Shown here piece after piece: positions 42,780 to 50,315 of a DNA stretch of 64,000 bases (position 1 is the stretch's first letter; each line of letters opens with the position of its first letter). The DNA is from Cerasicoccus frondis. Its GTDB lineage: Bacteria; Verrucomicrobiota; Verrucomicrobiia; Opitutales; Cerasicoccaceae. The position numbers and the translations under genes are program-made. Below the pieces are notes generated by a model, which saw only the letters and a program-made list of their open reading frames with translations, searched no databases and was not told where the DNA came from. Location of the stretch: the NCBI GenBank assembly GCA_031296915.1, contig JAVDPC010000007.1:124001-188000 (forward strand). The letters run 5' to 3'.

Positions 42780-43664
42780 ATGTCTCGTAGAATTATATCC
42801 AAGATGGCTGAAGGTCACAAAGTGATCTCGGCAGAGTTTTTTCCGCCCAAAACTGAAGAAGGCGCCCGGCAGATCCTGCGCACCGCCAACGCTTTGAAGC
42901 AGTATCAGCCGGACTTCGTCTCCATCACCTATGGCGCGGGTGGTTCTGGCCGTGAGCGCACGATTGAGTACGGCGAGTTGCTGCGTGATTTATTCGATTT
43001 CGAAGTCATGCCGCACCTGACTTGCGTGGGCCACTCGAAGGACGAACTGGCGGGCATTTTGGACCGCTTCCAGAAGAGTGATTTCCACAACATCATGACC
43101 CTGCGTGGCGACCCGCCAAAGGGGCAGGCTGATTTCAAGCCTCACCCTGAGGGCTTGGCCTACGCGTCAGATCTCGTGGCCTTCATTAAGGAGCGCTATC
43201 CCGAGTTCTGCCTCGGCGTTGGCGGCTACCCGGAGAAGCACCCGGAGGCGCTGGACATGGAAACCGACCTCGCCAACCTGAAGATCAAGGTCGACGCAGG
43301 CGCGGATTTTATCACCACGCAGCTCTTCTTTAACAATGCGGATTATGCGCGCTTTGTGGATGCGTGCCGGGCGCGTGGCATCGAGATCCCGATTTTGCCT
43401 GGCATCATGGCGGCTTTGTCCTTTGATCAAGTGCAGCGTTTCAGCGCCTTCTGCGGGTCAACCGTTCCGCGTGAGCTCCTCGGCAAGCTGGAGTTGGTCA
43501 AAGATGATGCGGCTGCCTCCGAAGCAGTGGGCGTCGACTGGGCTTTCCAGCAAATTCGAGACCTTCTGGATAAAGGCGCGCCGGGCGTGCACCTTTATAT
43601 CCTCAATCGCTCGAACATCGCAGTGGAGCTCATTGAACGATTGCGGGCGGAGAAGGCGCTGTAG
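42780..43664 (+). CDS. metF: Methylenetetrahydrofolate reductase
   Basis: 294 residues (Met9 at 42804 is another possible start). Family blocks are visible: VISAEFFPPKTEEGARQIL with the catalytic Glu, FVSITYGAGGSGRERT, LTCVGHSKDEL, IMTLRGDPPKG, GADFITTQLFFN and LPGIMAALSFDQV, ending in GVHLYILNRS. A FAD enzyme that reduces 5,10-methylene-THF to 5-methyl-THF for methionine synthesis. It is the only one-carbon gene in this window. A long composite repeat follows it. Confidence 0.95.
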   Translation: MSRRIISKMAEGHKVISAEFFPPKTEEGARQILRTANALKQYQPDFVSITYGAGGSGRERTIEYGELLRDLFDFEVMPHLTCVGHSKDELAGILDRFQKSDFHNIMTLRGDPPKGQADFKPHPEGLAYASDLVAFIKERYPEFCLGVGGYPEKHPEALDMETDLANLKIKVDAGADFITTQLFFNNADYARFVDACRARGIEIPILPGIMAALSFDQVQRFSAFCGSTVPRELLGKLELVKDDAAASEAVGVDWAFQQIRDLLDKGAPGVHLYILNRSNIAVELIERLRAEKAL

Positions 43665-43679
43665 AATCAGCTGTCTTTT

Positions 43680-43885
43680 TTAACCACGAGGGACACGAGG
43701 AGCGCGAAGTTTCTCAGCTCGTGATTTTTCACGCGTAGACCCAAAGAAAGCATTTCCAGAACTTTGGGTCTTCGGGTCTTGGCGTGAGTTTCAAACTCGC
43801 CTCGCTGGCTTCCCGCTCTTCCTGCCTAAAAACTACGTTTCGCTGGGTATTCCTTCTTCGTGCTCATCGTGTCCTTTGTGGTTAA
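43680..43885. repeat. Second nested CACGAAG/CCCAAAG composite repeat
   Basis: Outer arms 43680-43709 and 43856-43885 are imperfect inverse complements of TTAACCACGAGGGACACGAG type. An inner pair of CACG...AGACCCAAAG and CTTTGGGTCTTCGGGTCTTG words lies about 43731-43790. Same nested plan as 16950-17126, more diverged, with extra sequence (43797-43850) between the inner and right outer arm. Confidence 0.75.
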
Positions 43886-43930
43886 AAAACTCGCCTCGCT
43901 GGCTACGAAGTCCTCCCAGTAAAACCGCAC

Positions 43931-43960
43931 AAAAAAGCCGGCCATTGCTGGCAGGCTTTT
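43931..43960 (-). terminator. Terminator of the winged-helix regulator gene
   Basis: On the minus strand AAAAGCC-T-GCCA / TGGC-C-GGCTTTTTT forms a long GC stem with a T-tract, 25 bases after the regulator stop. Confidence 0.75.
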
Positions 43961-43984
43961 GGTGACTTCGATGACAGGAGGCCG

Positions 43985-44356
43985 CTAGGCGGTGACGCCT
44001 TTGAGCACGCTGGCTTTGGACTTGGTCTTCGAGCCCATCGACTGGGCGGCCTGCATTAGCGCGACTTCCAGCGATTCCAGGTATTTGACGAACTTGCGTC
44101 GACCAGCGGCGGACAGGCGGACAATGGTCCGGGCGCGGTTGCCAGCCAGGGATTTTTTCGCGATGACGATCTTTTCTTCCTCCAGCAGCTTGAGGTGCCG
44201 GTTCAGATTGCCGTCGGTGAGGTCGCAGGCTTCCTTGAGTTCGCTGAAGCTCAGGCCAGCGTCCGATTCAGCGATCGCGGCGATCATGGCTAAGCGCTTG
44301 GGTTCGTGGAAGATACGTTCCAGATTTTCGTAAGGATTGTCCGATTTTTTACTCAT
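43985..44356 (-). CDS. Winged-helix transcriptional regulator (MarR/ArsR-like)
   Basis: 123 residues from ATG 44356. The DNA-binding core is FHEPKRLAMIAAIAESDAGL, then FSELKEACDLTDGNLNRHLK with the recognition helix, followed by an EEEKIVIAKKSLAGNRARTI wing. This is the HTH_27-type single-domain regulator. The C-terminal helix likely dimerises. Its start overlaps the stop of the upstream membrane protein gene by 8 bases, so the pair is co-expressed. Such pairs often regulate their own operon in response to a membrane-related signal. Effector unknown. Confidence 0.85.
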   Translation of the reverse strand: MSKKSDNPYENLERIFHEPKRLAMIAAIAESDAGLSFSELKEACDLTDGNLNRHLKLLEEEKIVIAKKSLAGNRARTIVRLSAAGRRKFVKYLESLEVALMQAAQSMGSKTKSKASVLKGVTA

Positions 44357-44993
44357 AACTTTGGGACAGGTTGGGGAGCCCGAAAAAGCTCCAGATAGTG
44401 CGGCCTTCGGCCTCGTCGTAGTGCAAAACAAGGCCGCCGAGCCATTCACCGATGAAAAATACGCCGCCCATCACCAGGGACTGCTGCCAAGCCCACTGCG
44501 GCCACAGCAGGCACACGCCGCCAGCCGCCAGATACCAGGCGCCGACCCAGCAAATGTGCCGGGGCAAAACCCGCCGCGTGCTGAGGTTGGCCAAGCCGTA
44601 AAGGGACATCCACAGGCCAGGAAGCAACTCCACGCTACCTTGTCGGATGCAGGCTACCGTCGCAAAGGCGCCGGCAACAAAAGCTGGGACAACTTCCAGC
44701 GCGGGCTTGAGGCTTTGCCAGTCTCGATCAGCTTCTTCGTCGTTCAGAAACCAGTAAACGAGCGCCCCGTAGTTCAAGAGCAGACTTGCGGCCAATACCG
44801 CGCCCCATGCGCTGAGCAAACCGACTAAATCACAGGGAATGTAACCCGCGCGTATGGCCAGCGCCGCCGCCAATGCAGTGCAACCCCCCAATGCGCGCGC
44901 CCGGCCTGAATAGCCTTTAAAGCGCTGCTTCGTCAATATGTGACGCTTGAGTTCGCGCACTTCGCGCAGCGCATGATGCAAGCCGAAGGACAT
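44349..44993 (-). CDS. Multi-pass membrane protein paired with a winged-helix regulator
   Basis: 214 residues from ATG 44993 (a start at 45029 would include a palindrome). Short basic N-terminus with a helical HALREVRELKRHI segment, then about six hydrophobic stretches (for example LGGCTALAAALAIRAGYI, LVGLLSAWGAVLAASLLLNY, VVPAFVAGAFATVACI, LPGLWMSLYGLANLS, WYLAAGGVCLLWP and LVMGGVFFIGEWLGGLVL). No family name is claimed. The gene order membrane protein then HTH regulator, with overlap, suggests a functional pair. A GCAAAGT-T-ACTTTGC palindrome lies 14 bases before the start. Confidence 0.7.
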   Translation of the reverse strand: MSFGLHHALREVRELKRHILTKQRFKGYSGRARALGGCTALAAALAIRAGYIPCDLVGLLSAWGAVLAASLLLNYGALVYWFLNDEEADRDWQSLKPALEVVPAFVAGAFATVACIRQGSVELLPGLWMSLYGLANLSTRRVLPRHICWVGAWYLAAGGVCLLWPQWAWQQSLVMGGVFFIGEWLGGLVLHYDEAEGRTIWSFFGLPNLSQSYE

Positions 44994-45006
44994 GTTTCTT
45001 TGTATG

Positions 45007-45021
45007 GCAAAGTTACTTTGC
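45007..45021. repeat. GCAAAGT-T-ACTTTGC palindrome upstream of the membrane protein gene
   Basis: Perfect 7-base arms around one T. The half-sites are those of the CTTTGC-N3-GCAAAG family but in the opposite order. It lies 14 bases before an ATG, so it could be an operator for the adjacent winged-helix regulator. Confidence 0.55.
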
Positions 45022-45074
45022 AAAAGCAAGTAAAAGTTTACGAAAGGCCCGTGGATACTGGCTTTGGGCCTGGG

Positions 45075-45545
45075 CTAGTCGCCTGACATTTCCCGGTAAT
45101 GCTGATACTGCCGCTTGCGTAACTCCTCCCGAGTCAGTCCGCCACGTGGGCTTTCAGGCGTCTGAAAGTCGTAAACTTGCACGTTCGACGCGACAGGCGC
45201 GAGGATGGTGCGGATGGCCTCCTGATGCGTGGGGTCTTGCTCATAAGCGCGCAATGCGGCTTCGCTCTCGAACACCATCAGCACGCCATAGTCATAGTTT
45301 TGCACGACCTTGCGTTCCCCAGGGATGCCGACGCCGTGGGCAACGCTGATGACTCCAGGATAATCTTTCCACGCTTCGGATTGCTCGGCGATGCGCTCTC
45401 TGGCCTCGCTGTCGGCTGGGTCCTTCAGGCTCACCGCAACAAAATGGTAAACGTGGCCGCCATTAGACAAATCCGCCGTCGGCATGGTTTGACAGCCAGC
45501 CAACGCCATGAATAAACCAATGATGATGAAATTAGCGCGAAGCAT
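45075..45545 (-). CDS. Dabb (stress-responsive alpha/beta barrel) domain lipoprotein
   Basis: 156 residues from ATG 45545, which places the signal sequence NFIIIGLFMALAGC with lipobox LAGC at the N-terminus. The mature part has HVYHFVAVSLKDPAD, an EQSEAWKDYPGVISVAHGVG segment and NYDYGVLMVFESEAALRAYE, the pattern of Dabb ferredoxin-like dimers, ending VQVYDF. Dabb proteins bind small ligands or heme-like compounds; the role of exported ones is unknown. Divergent from the EEP hydrolase gene. Confidence 0.8.
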   Translation of the reverse strand: MLRANFIIIGLFMALAGCQTMPTADLSNGGHVYHFVAVSLKDPADSEARERIAEQSEAWKDYPGVISVAHGVGIPGERKVVQNYDYGVLMVFESEAALRAYEQDPTHQEAIRTILAPVASNVQVYDFQTPESPRGGLTREELRKRQYQHYREMSGD

Positions 45546-45613
45546 GGGCGACAGCCTTAGCGAGCCGTCGCTGGCGGCAAGCTTTTTTCCCAAGCAGGGG
45601 AGGGAGGTTGCCT

Positions 45614-46603
45614 GTGGCTGAGCGGGTGAATCGCGCGCGTCGGCCACTGTTTAGCTGGCGAAATTTCGAGCGTGTCGTCTTGGCGCTTTGCTGGTTGGCG
45701 CTGGTTGTATTGAGCGCGGTTGGTTATTGGGGGCGCGAAGACTGGCGGTTGGATTTGCTCGCGAATTTTAGGATGCAGTATTATTTTGCTGCGCTGGTGT
45801 TGTGCGTTGTCGCGGCGTGGCGCAGCTTTCGCATCATCTTTTGCTTGAGCCTCGCGGTCTTCCTTTGGAACGGCGCCCTGGTGTTTAACTTTGCACCGCA
45901 AAGTGAAGAGTCGCCTGATCATATTTATCGAGCGATCAGCGCCAATGTCTACACGAAGAATACCCAGATTGATCGCGTGGTGGAGTACATCCGCCAGCAA
46001 GAGCCGGACTTTGTTGCGTTGATTGAAATCACCGAAGCCTGGGAAGAGACTTTGGACGAGCTCAAAGACATTTTTCCCTATGAGCGCCGGCAGATGTGGG
46101 GCGGTCGCTATGGCGCCGTCATCTTATCCAAGTATCCGCCTACGCCGGAAGGAAGAGTGCAGGGTTATGCGGGAGTGGGTTCGATACCGTTGGAGGTTAT
46201 GACGCCGGACGGTCCCTTGTTGGTGCTGCTGATTCACCCGCTGTCGCCGACGAATGAGCGCTCATGGAACTATCGCAAAAATGCGCTCAAGGCGATTGCA
46301 GACTTTGCGGCGGCGAATGAGGCGCGTGCGCCGCTCCTTGTGATGGGGGACATGAACACGACGCAGTGGTCGCCATTTTATCAAGACTTTGTAACGCAAA
46401 GTAACTTGAATCCGGTTGCGACGAGCTTCTTTCCCCGGCGTACCTGGCCGACGCGCAATCCGCTGCTATGGATACCGATTGACCAGTTTTTCCTGTCCGA
46501 TGAATTGGCGCCCGTATCGCAATGGACGGGGCCCGATGTCGGCAGTGATCATTACCCGATTGGCTTGGACTTTTGCTTTGCAACGCAAAGTAACGGCGAA
46601 TAA
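45614..46603 (+). CDS. Membrane-anchored endonuclease/exonuclease/phosphatase family protein
   Basis: About 329 residues from GTG 45614, six bases after GGGAGG; the TTG at 45608 is too close to that site. Three N-terminal hydrophobic helices (about 20-95) precede an EEP domain: ISANVYTKN, PDFVALIEITEAW with the metal Glu, LLIHPLSP, LLVMGDMNTTQWSP and VGSDHYPIGLDF. This order, with an outside-facing catalytic domain, resembles proteins that hydrolyse phosphodiesters or sphingolipid-like substrates at the envelope; substrate unknown. The gene contains three copies of the CTTTGY-N3-GCAAAG palindrome. Confidence 0.87.
   Translation: MAERVNRARRPLFSWRNFERVVLALCWLALVVLSAVGYWGREDWRLDLLANFRMQYYFAALVLCVVAAWRSFRIIFCLSLAVFLWNGALVFNFAPQSEESPDHIYRAISANVYTKNTQIDRVVEYIRQQEPDFVALIEITEAWEETLDELKDIFPYERRQMWGGRYGAVILSKYPPTPEGRVQGYAGVGSIPLEVMTPDGPLLVLLIHPLSPTNERSWNYRKNALKAIADFAAANEARAPLLVMGDMNTTQWSPFYQDFVTQSNLNPVATSFFPRRTWPTRNPLLWIPIDQFFLSDELAPVSQWTGPDVGSDHYPIGLDFCFATQSNGE
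45889..45903. repeat. CTTTGC-N3-GCAAAG palindrome inside the EEP gene, copy 1
   Basis: CTTTGC-ACC-GCAAAG, codes for F-A-P-Q-S in a frame different from the ligase copy. Confidence 0.65.
46387..46401. repeat. CTTTGY-N3-GCAAAG palindrome inside the EEP gene, copy 2
   Basis: CTTTGT-AAC-GCAAAG, within AACGCAAAGTAAC, a word repeated exactly at the next copy. Confidence 0.62.
46576..46590. repeat. CTTTGC-N3-GCAAAG palindrome inside the EEP gene, copy 3
   Basis: CTTTGC-AAC-GCAAAG, coding for the last residues of the protein, ten bases before the stop codon. Confidence 0.65.
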
Positions 46604-46607
46604 CGTG

Positions 46608-47180
46608 TTACTTTTTGAGCCGCATCGTGTGGACTTGAATCGGGGCGCCGCAGGAGTCATCAAAGGCGATGGCGGCTTCGACTCCATGTCGGGCAATGGC
46701 GGCTGGGTCTTTGAGACGGTCATAGCTTGCGTGCATGGAGCCCAAGGCGTATTCCCGCCCGGCGCCGATGGCCCAAAAGCGTGAATACTCGTTGACATTG
46801 CGGTAGCTGCTGAAGCCTAAAATACCCTTGGGCGAAATCAGCAGTCCGTCCAACTGGGAGGACTCAACGGGCTGGCTTTTATCCTCGCTGGTTTCGAGAA
46901 AGAAGTCAGTGCGCAAGATGGGATGGAGGCCGCGCAGGGTGTCGAAGACTCCCTGGCGAGAATGGTCGTCCAATGCGTCGGGGTAGTCGCGGATCAGCGT
47001 TTCGACGATATTGCCCAATGCGCCCCAGCCGATCAGCCCGACCCAGCAAGGGCCCCACTTGTAGAGTTTGTGGCTGTTCACCTTATGCTGGGGCGGCACT
47101 TTCAGCGTGCCGGCGGTAAAGAGTGAGTCCGACGCAATGGCGACGCGGTTTCCTTTTTCAACAGCAACAACTACCGACAT
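46608..47180 (-). CDS. Proteasome-like Ntn hydrolase with N-terminal Ser
   Basis: 190 residues. After Met1 the chain reads S-V-V-V-A-V-E-K-G, then VAIASDSLFTAG and HKVNSHKLYKWGPCWVGLIGWGALGNIVE. This matches the N-terminal strands of proteasome beta/HslV/Anbu-type proteins: nucleophile at residue 1, A-S-D near residue 17, a Lys near 33 and the g.aGl.gD-like glycine turn. Removal of Met1 would expose Ser as the nucleophile instead of the usual Thr. No HslU-like ATPase is adjacent. It could be a self-compartmentalised peptidase of Anbu type or a distinct branch. Convergent with the EEP hydrolase gene. Confidence 0.72.
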   Translation of the reverse strand: MSVVVAVEKGNRVAIASDSLFTAGTLKVPPQHKVNSHKLYKWGPCWVGLIGWGALGNIVETLIRDYPDALDDHSRQGVFDTLRGLHPILRTDFFLETSEDKSQPVESSQLDGLLISPKGILGFSSYRNVNEYSRFWAIGAGREYALGSMHASYDRLKDPAAIARHGVEAAIAFDDSCGAPIQVHTMRLKK

Positions 47181-47307
47181 GGCTGCATTTTCCTCGTTGA
47201 GCGCGGCAACGCCACACTAAACTTTGCGAGAATCCACCGGTAGGTCGCTACGGAATTGTCTCACGATGCGGCTTGATATGAACGTCGGTGGTCTGCTAAC
47301 AAGGCGC

Positions 47308-48840
47308 ATGCGAAAAATCTTCAGCTTCGTGCTACTGGTGGCCACGGCAATTGCCTGGTTCTCCGTAGTCGCCCCTGCTCAGGAGAATGGCTCGACCCTG
47401 GACGCCGCTCCCGCCAAGGAATCCCAGACTGCTTCGGCGAAGCCAACTGACCCGGATGCACAGCAAACGACCACACTCGATGAGGCCGATGACTTGGTCG
47501 ACAGCGGCATGGACGAGTTTGGCGAATCGCTGAGGGCTTCAGTCCGCGAGTTGGCCAGCGAAGCAGCCCAAGCAACTGGCTTGAGCAGTGAGATTTCGAC
47601 GTTCCTCAACTTCAAGATTGGCAGCTTTCAGGTGAAGGATTTGTCCGTGAGCTTCGTCATCCTGCTCGTGGCCATGATGATGCGCAACGTGATCACGCGC
47701 ATCTTTTTCAAGCGCCTGCAAGGCTTGGCGAAGAAAACGAAATTTGAGCACGACGACGAGTTGCTCGACGTGCTGGAAAAGCCGTTCTCCATATTCCTGC
47801 TCATCCTGGGCATCTACCTGGCGATCTTGGTCCTGCCGCTCAGTTCGATGGTGGAAGGCCTGGTAGGCGATCTCTTCCGTGGCTTCACCATGGTGCTCGC
47901 CGTCTGGGGCATGCTCCGCGCAACGGATGTCTTCACCAAAGCAATTTCTGAGAACTTGGCCGGACGCGGCTCGGCCCTGCATGGCTTCATTCCCACGATT
48001 AACAAGACGCTGAAAATATTCATTGTGATCGTCGGCGTGCTGCTCGTCATTGACAACCTCGGCTACAATGTGGGCGGGATTCTGGCGACACTTGGCCTTG
48101 GCGGCGCCGCAATCGCCTTTGCCTCTCAAGATACGATTAAGAACCTGTTCGGCACGTTCATGATCATGCTCGACCGTCCGTTTAAGGTTGGCGACTGGAT
48201 CATGGTCGGCGACAAAGTCGATGGCGACGTTGAAGAAATTGGCCTGCGTTCGACCAAGGTGCGCACTTGGCCGAAGACGGTTATTTCGATTCCCAACGGC
48301 GTCCTCGCCAATGAGTATATCAACAATTGGACGCGCATGCCGAAGCGTCGCGTAAAGCAGGTCATCGGCATCACCTACGAGGCGACAGCCGAGGATATGG
48401 AGGCGCTGGTGCAGGACATTCGCCAGATATTGCGCAACGACGAAGGCGTGAACCAAGAGTTCATCCTCGTCAACTTCACTGACTTCGGCAGCAGCTCGCT
48501 GGATATCCTCGTTTATTATTTTTCGCTGTCGACGAAGTGGCTCGAATACATGGACGTGCGTCAGCGCGTGAATTGCAAGATCATGCGCGCGATCCGTGAC
48601 CGTGGTTTGTCCGTGGCCTTCCCCACGCGCACGCTTTACCTCGATGGCCAAGTGGCGCGCAACATGGCGCAAGTCGACTACGAAGACCGTTGGATGGAGC
48701 AGTCGCGCCGCGGTGGATTGGGTGGTGCTCGCCCGGCTGACACCGGCCACGATCCGAACCGTCCTCCAGGGCAACTTGGTGGCGGCGGCGACGGCGAAGG
48801 CCGACTCCCCGGCGACTTCGGTTCGCAATTGCCAATGTAG
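47308..48840 (+). CDS. Small-conductance mechanosensitive channel (MscS family), large form
   Basis: 510 residues from ATG 47308; a TTG at 47224 and two other ATGs lie upstream in frame, but 47308 puts a clean signal peptide (FSFVLLVATAIAWFSVVAPAQ) first. An acidic/polar periplasmic stretch (about 25-90) is followed by hydrophobic helices (SVSFVILLVAMMMRNVIT, FSIFLLILGIYLAILVL, IFIVIVGVLLVIDNLG). The pore helix is GGILATLGLGGAAIAFASQD and the beta domain begins FKVGDWIMVGDKV. It ends in a Gly/Pro-rich tail. It releases solutes on hypo-osmotic shock at the inner membrane. Confidence 0.92.
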   Translation: MRKIFSFVLLVATAIAWFSVVAPAQENGSTLDAAPAKESQTASAKPTDPDAQQTTTLDEADDLVDSGMDEFGESLRASVRELASEAAQATGLSSEISTFLNFKIGSFQVKDLSVSFVILLVAMMMRNVITRIFFKRLQGLAKKTKFEHDDELLDVLEKPFSIFLLILGIYLAILVLPLSSMVEGLVGDLFRGFTMVLAVWGMLRATDVFTKAISENLAGRGSALHGFIPTINKTLKIFIVIVGVLLVIDNLGYNVGGILATLGLGGAAIAFASQDTIKNLFGTFMIMLDRPFKVGDWIMVGDKVDGDVEEIGLRSTKVRTWPKTVISIPNGVLANEYINNWTRMPKRRVKQVIGITYEATAEDMEALVQDIRQILRNDEGVNQEFILVNFTDFGSSSLDILVYYFSLSTKWLEYMDVRQRVNCKIMRAIRDRGLSVAFPTRTLYLDGQVARNMAQVDYEDRWMEQSRRGGLGGARPADTGHDPNRPPGQLGGGGDGEGRLPGDFGSQLPM

Positions 48841-48956
48841 TGCTTGAAGCGATTTTCGGGCAAATCCGCTCATTGTCCGGGCAACCTTTTACTTGATCCC
48901 AGGGCTCAACGCCCTATGACTGGTGTTTCCGTCTGATCTTTTATCAACTTTAACCA

Positions 48957-49352
48957 ATGCACGCCATGAAGCCGGAGATTATCAAAAAACTAGATTGCAT
49001 GAGCCCGCAATTCCTCGTGGCGGACTTGGACCGCTCCATCAAGTTTTACACTGAGACTTTGGGGTTTCAGCTCAACTTCCGCTACATGGATTTCTATGCG
49101 GGCATCAATTGCAATGGGCACTCCATTCACCTGAAAGCCTGTCAGCCCTACACTGAGCACCAGAATCGAAAAATTGCCGAGGGGCATGTGGACGTCACTT
49201 TTGGCGTCATCGACATCGAGGCGGTTTATGAGGAAGTCTGCCAGGCTGGGGCGGAGATCGTGCAGCCCTTGCGGGTCATGCCCTACGGCACGGAGTTTTA
49301 CATTGCCGACCCGGACCGAAACATCATCGCATTCTTTTGGAGCGAGGGTTGA
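48957..49352 (+). CDS. VOC family (glyoxalase/bleomycin resistance-like) protein
   Basis: 131 residues (Met4 at 48966 is an equal start). The beta-alpha-beta-beta-beta units are visible: SPQFLVADLDRSIKFYTETLGF, then GINCNGHSIHLKA with a metal-type His, EGHVDVTFGVIDIEAVYEE with a second His and PYGTEFYIADPDRNIIAFF with the terminal Glu/Asp-type strand. Such proteins are metal-dependent lyases, dioxygenases or drug-binding proteins. Function not resolved. An AT-rich gap follows. Confidence 0.85.
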   Translation: MHAMKPEIIKKLDCMSPQFLVADLDRSIKFYTETLGFQLNFRYMDFYAGINCNGHSIHLKACQPYTEHQNRKIAEGHVDVTFGVIDIEAVYEEVCQAGAEIVQPLRVMPYGTEFYIADPDRNIIAFFWSEG

Positions 49353-49690
49353 ACCGGCAACTTGAGGAAGCGTTCGCTCGCTCCTGATGAACGGTCTATC
49401 CGTACCGAAAATAGAACGTTGTTTTACCGTTTTATAGCTCTATCTCGAAACCTGCCTTGGCGTTACCCACTGGAGGGCGACGCTCTGTCGTCGCATCAGC
49501 TTGTTGTCGGATTTTTTAATTGCTGTCTTGTCTTTATTGCCAGGAATAGATTGAAAACATTTTACTGTACGATGTTACATAAATAAACTGGCTAAATGCT
49601 TCAACTGGCACTGAAAGGCTTACTACTCTTCGTTTGTTGAGTGATGTTTTTGAAGCTTAAAAGATACCGCTCTGAAAAAAGAAAGCTGAA
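49353..49690. other. AT-rich intergenic region
   Basis: About 340 bases, noticeably AT-richer than the flanks, ahead of a small AT-rich gene. No terminator, repeat or promoter pair that I can defend. Confidence 0.45.
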
Positions 49691-50248
49691 TTGAAAAGAG
49701 AGTTTGAAGATAATCCTTACCCTGAAACAGGTTATAAGCTGTTTCGTGATGGAACTGACTTGGTCTTTTACCCTGATGGAGGTTATTTCCCTTGTCGATG
49801 CGTGAAAACCAACGCACAGGAAGGACTTGAGGAAGTTTTTGAAACTGCGGTAGATGACGCATTGCTAAGGTCAATCCTCGGCTTGTTTATACCGAGAAGG
49901 TTACTGAGCGGTGTGATGGGGGAGAACCATGTGATTATGCAGATCTACCTTCGCAAAGACCTTGCCCTTAAAAGGAAGGCTTTGAGGTTTTTCATGGCTA
50001 TGTCTATAGCGGCTGGAGTCTTGCTGATGGTGTCTGCGTTACTTGGCCAAAGTCTTCTACTTGGGTTGGTCTCAGGATTTTTATTTTTGGTATTTATCGT
50101 CCTTCGGAGAGTAAGCAGTATTCTTAGGGTTAATAAATGGAAACGAGACAGATTGCGGCTAACGGGGGCTGGTTTGTTGTTCGTGGAAACCCTCCAGCGC
50201 GAGGATTCGAACAAGTCGCCACAGGCGATGCCTAACGCAGCAACCTAG
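49691..50248 (+). CDS. Small two-helix membrane protein, unknown function
   Basis: 185 residues from TTG 49691, the only common start codon between the upstream stop (49673) and the conserved-looking region. An N-terminal soluble part (YPETGYKLFRDGTDLVFYPD, YFPCRCVKT) is followed by two adjacent helices, ALRFFMAMSIAAGVLLMVSA and LLGLVSGFLFLVFIVLR, and a basic tail. Two Cys (C-R-C) occur near residue 36. Base composition is AT-rich, suggesting acquired DNA. The family is not recognised. Confidence 0.5.
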   Translation: MKREFEDNPYPETGYKLFRDGTDLVFYPDGGYFPCRCVKTNAQEGLEEVFETAVDDALLRSILGLFIPRRLLSGVMGENHVIMQIYLRKDLALKRKALRFFMAMSIAAGVLLMVSALLGQSLLLGLVSGFLFLVFIVLRRVSSILRVNKWKRDRLRLTGAGLLFVETLQREDSNKSPQAMPNAAT

Positions 50249-50315
50249 CCTAGACTTTCCCATCCAACTCGCGGTGATAACAGAGCAACGCCCTCCAGCT
50301 AAGCAGACGCCGCCC

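Noticed and set aside
50230..50236. GCCTAAC, an attC R''-like string at the end of the small membrane protein gene
   Set aside because: No GTTRRRY partner with foldable arms in the next 130 bases, and no matching core site before the gene.
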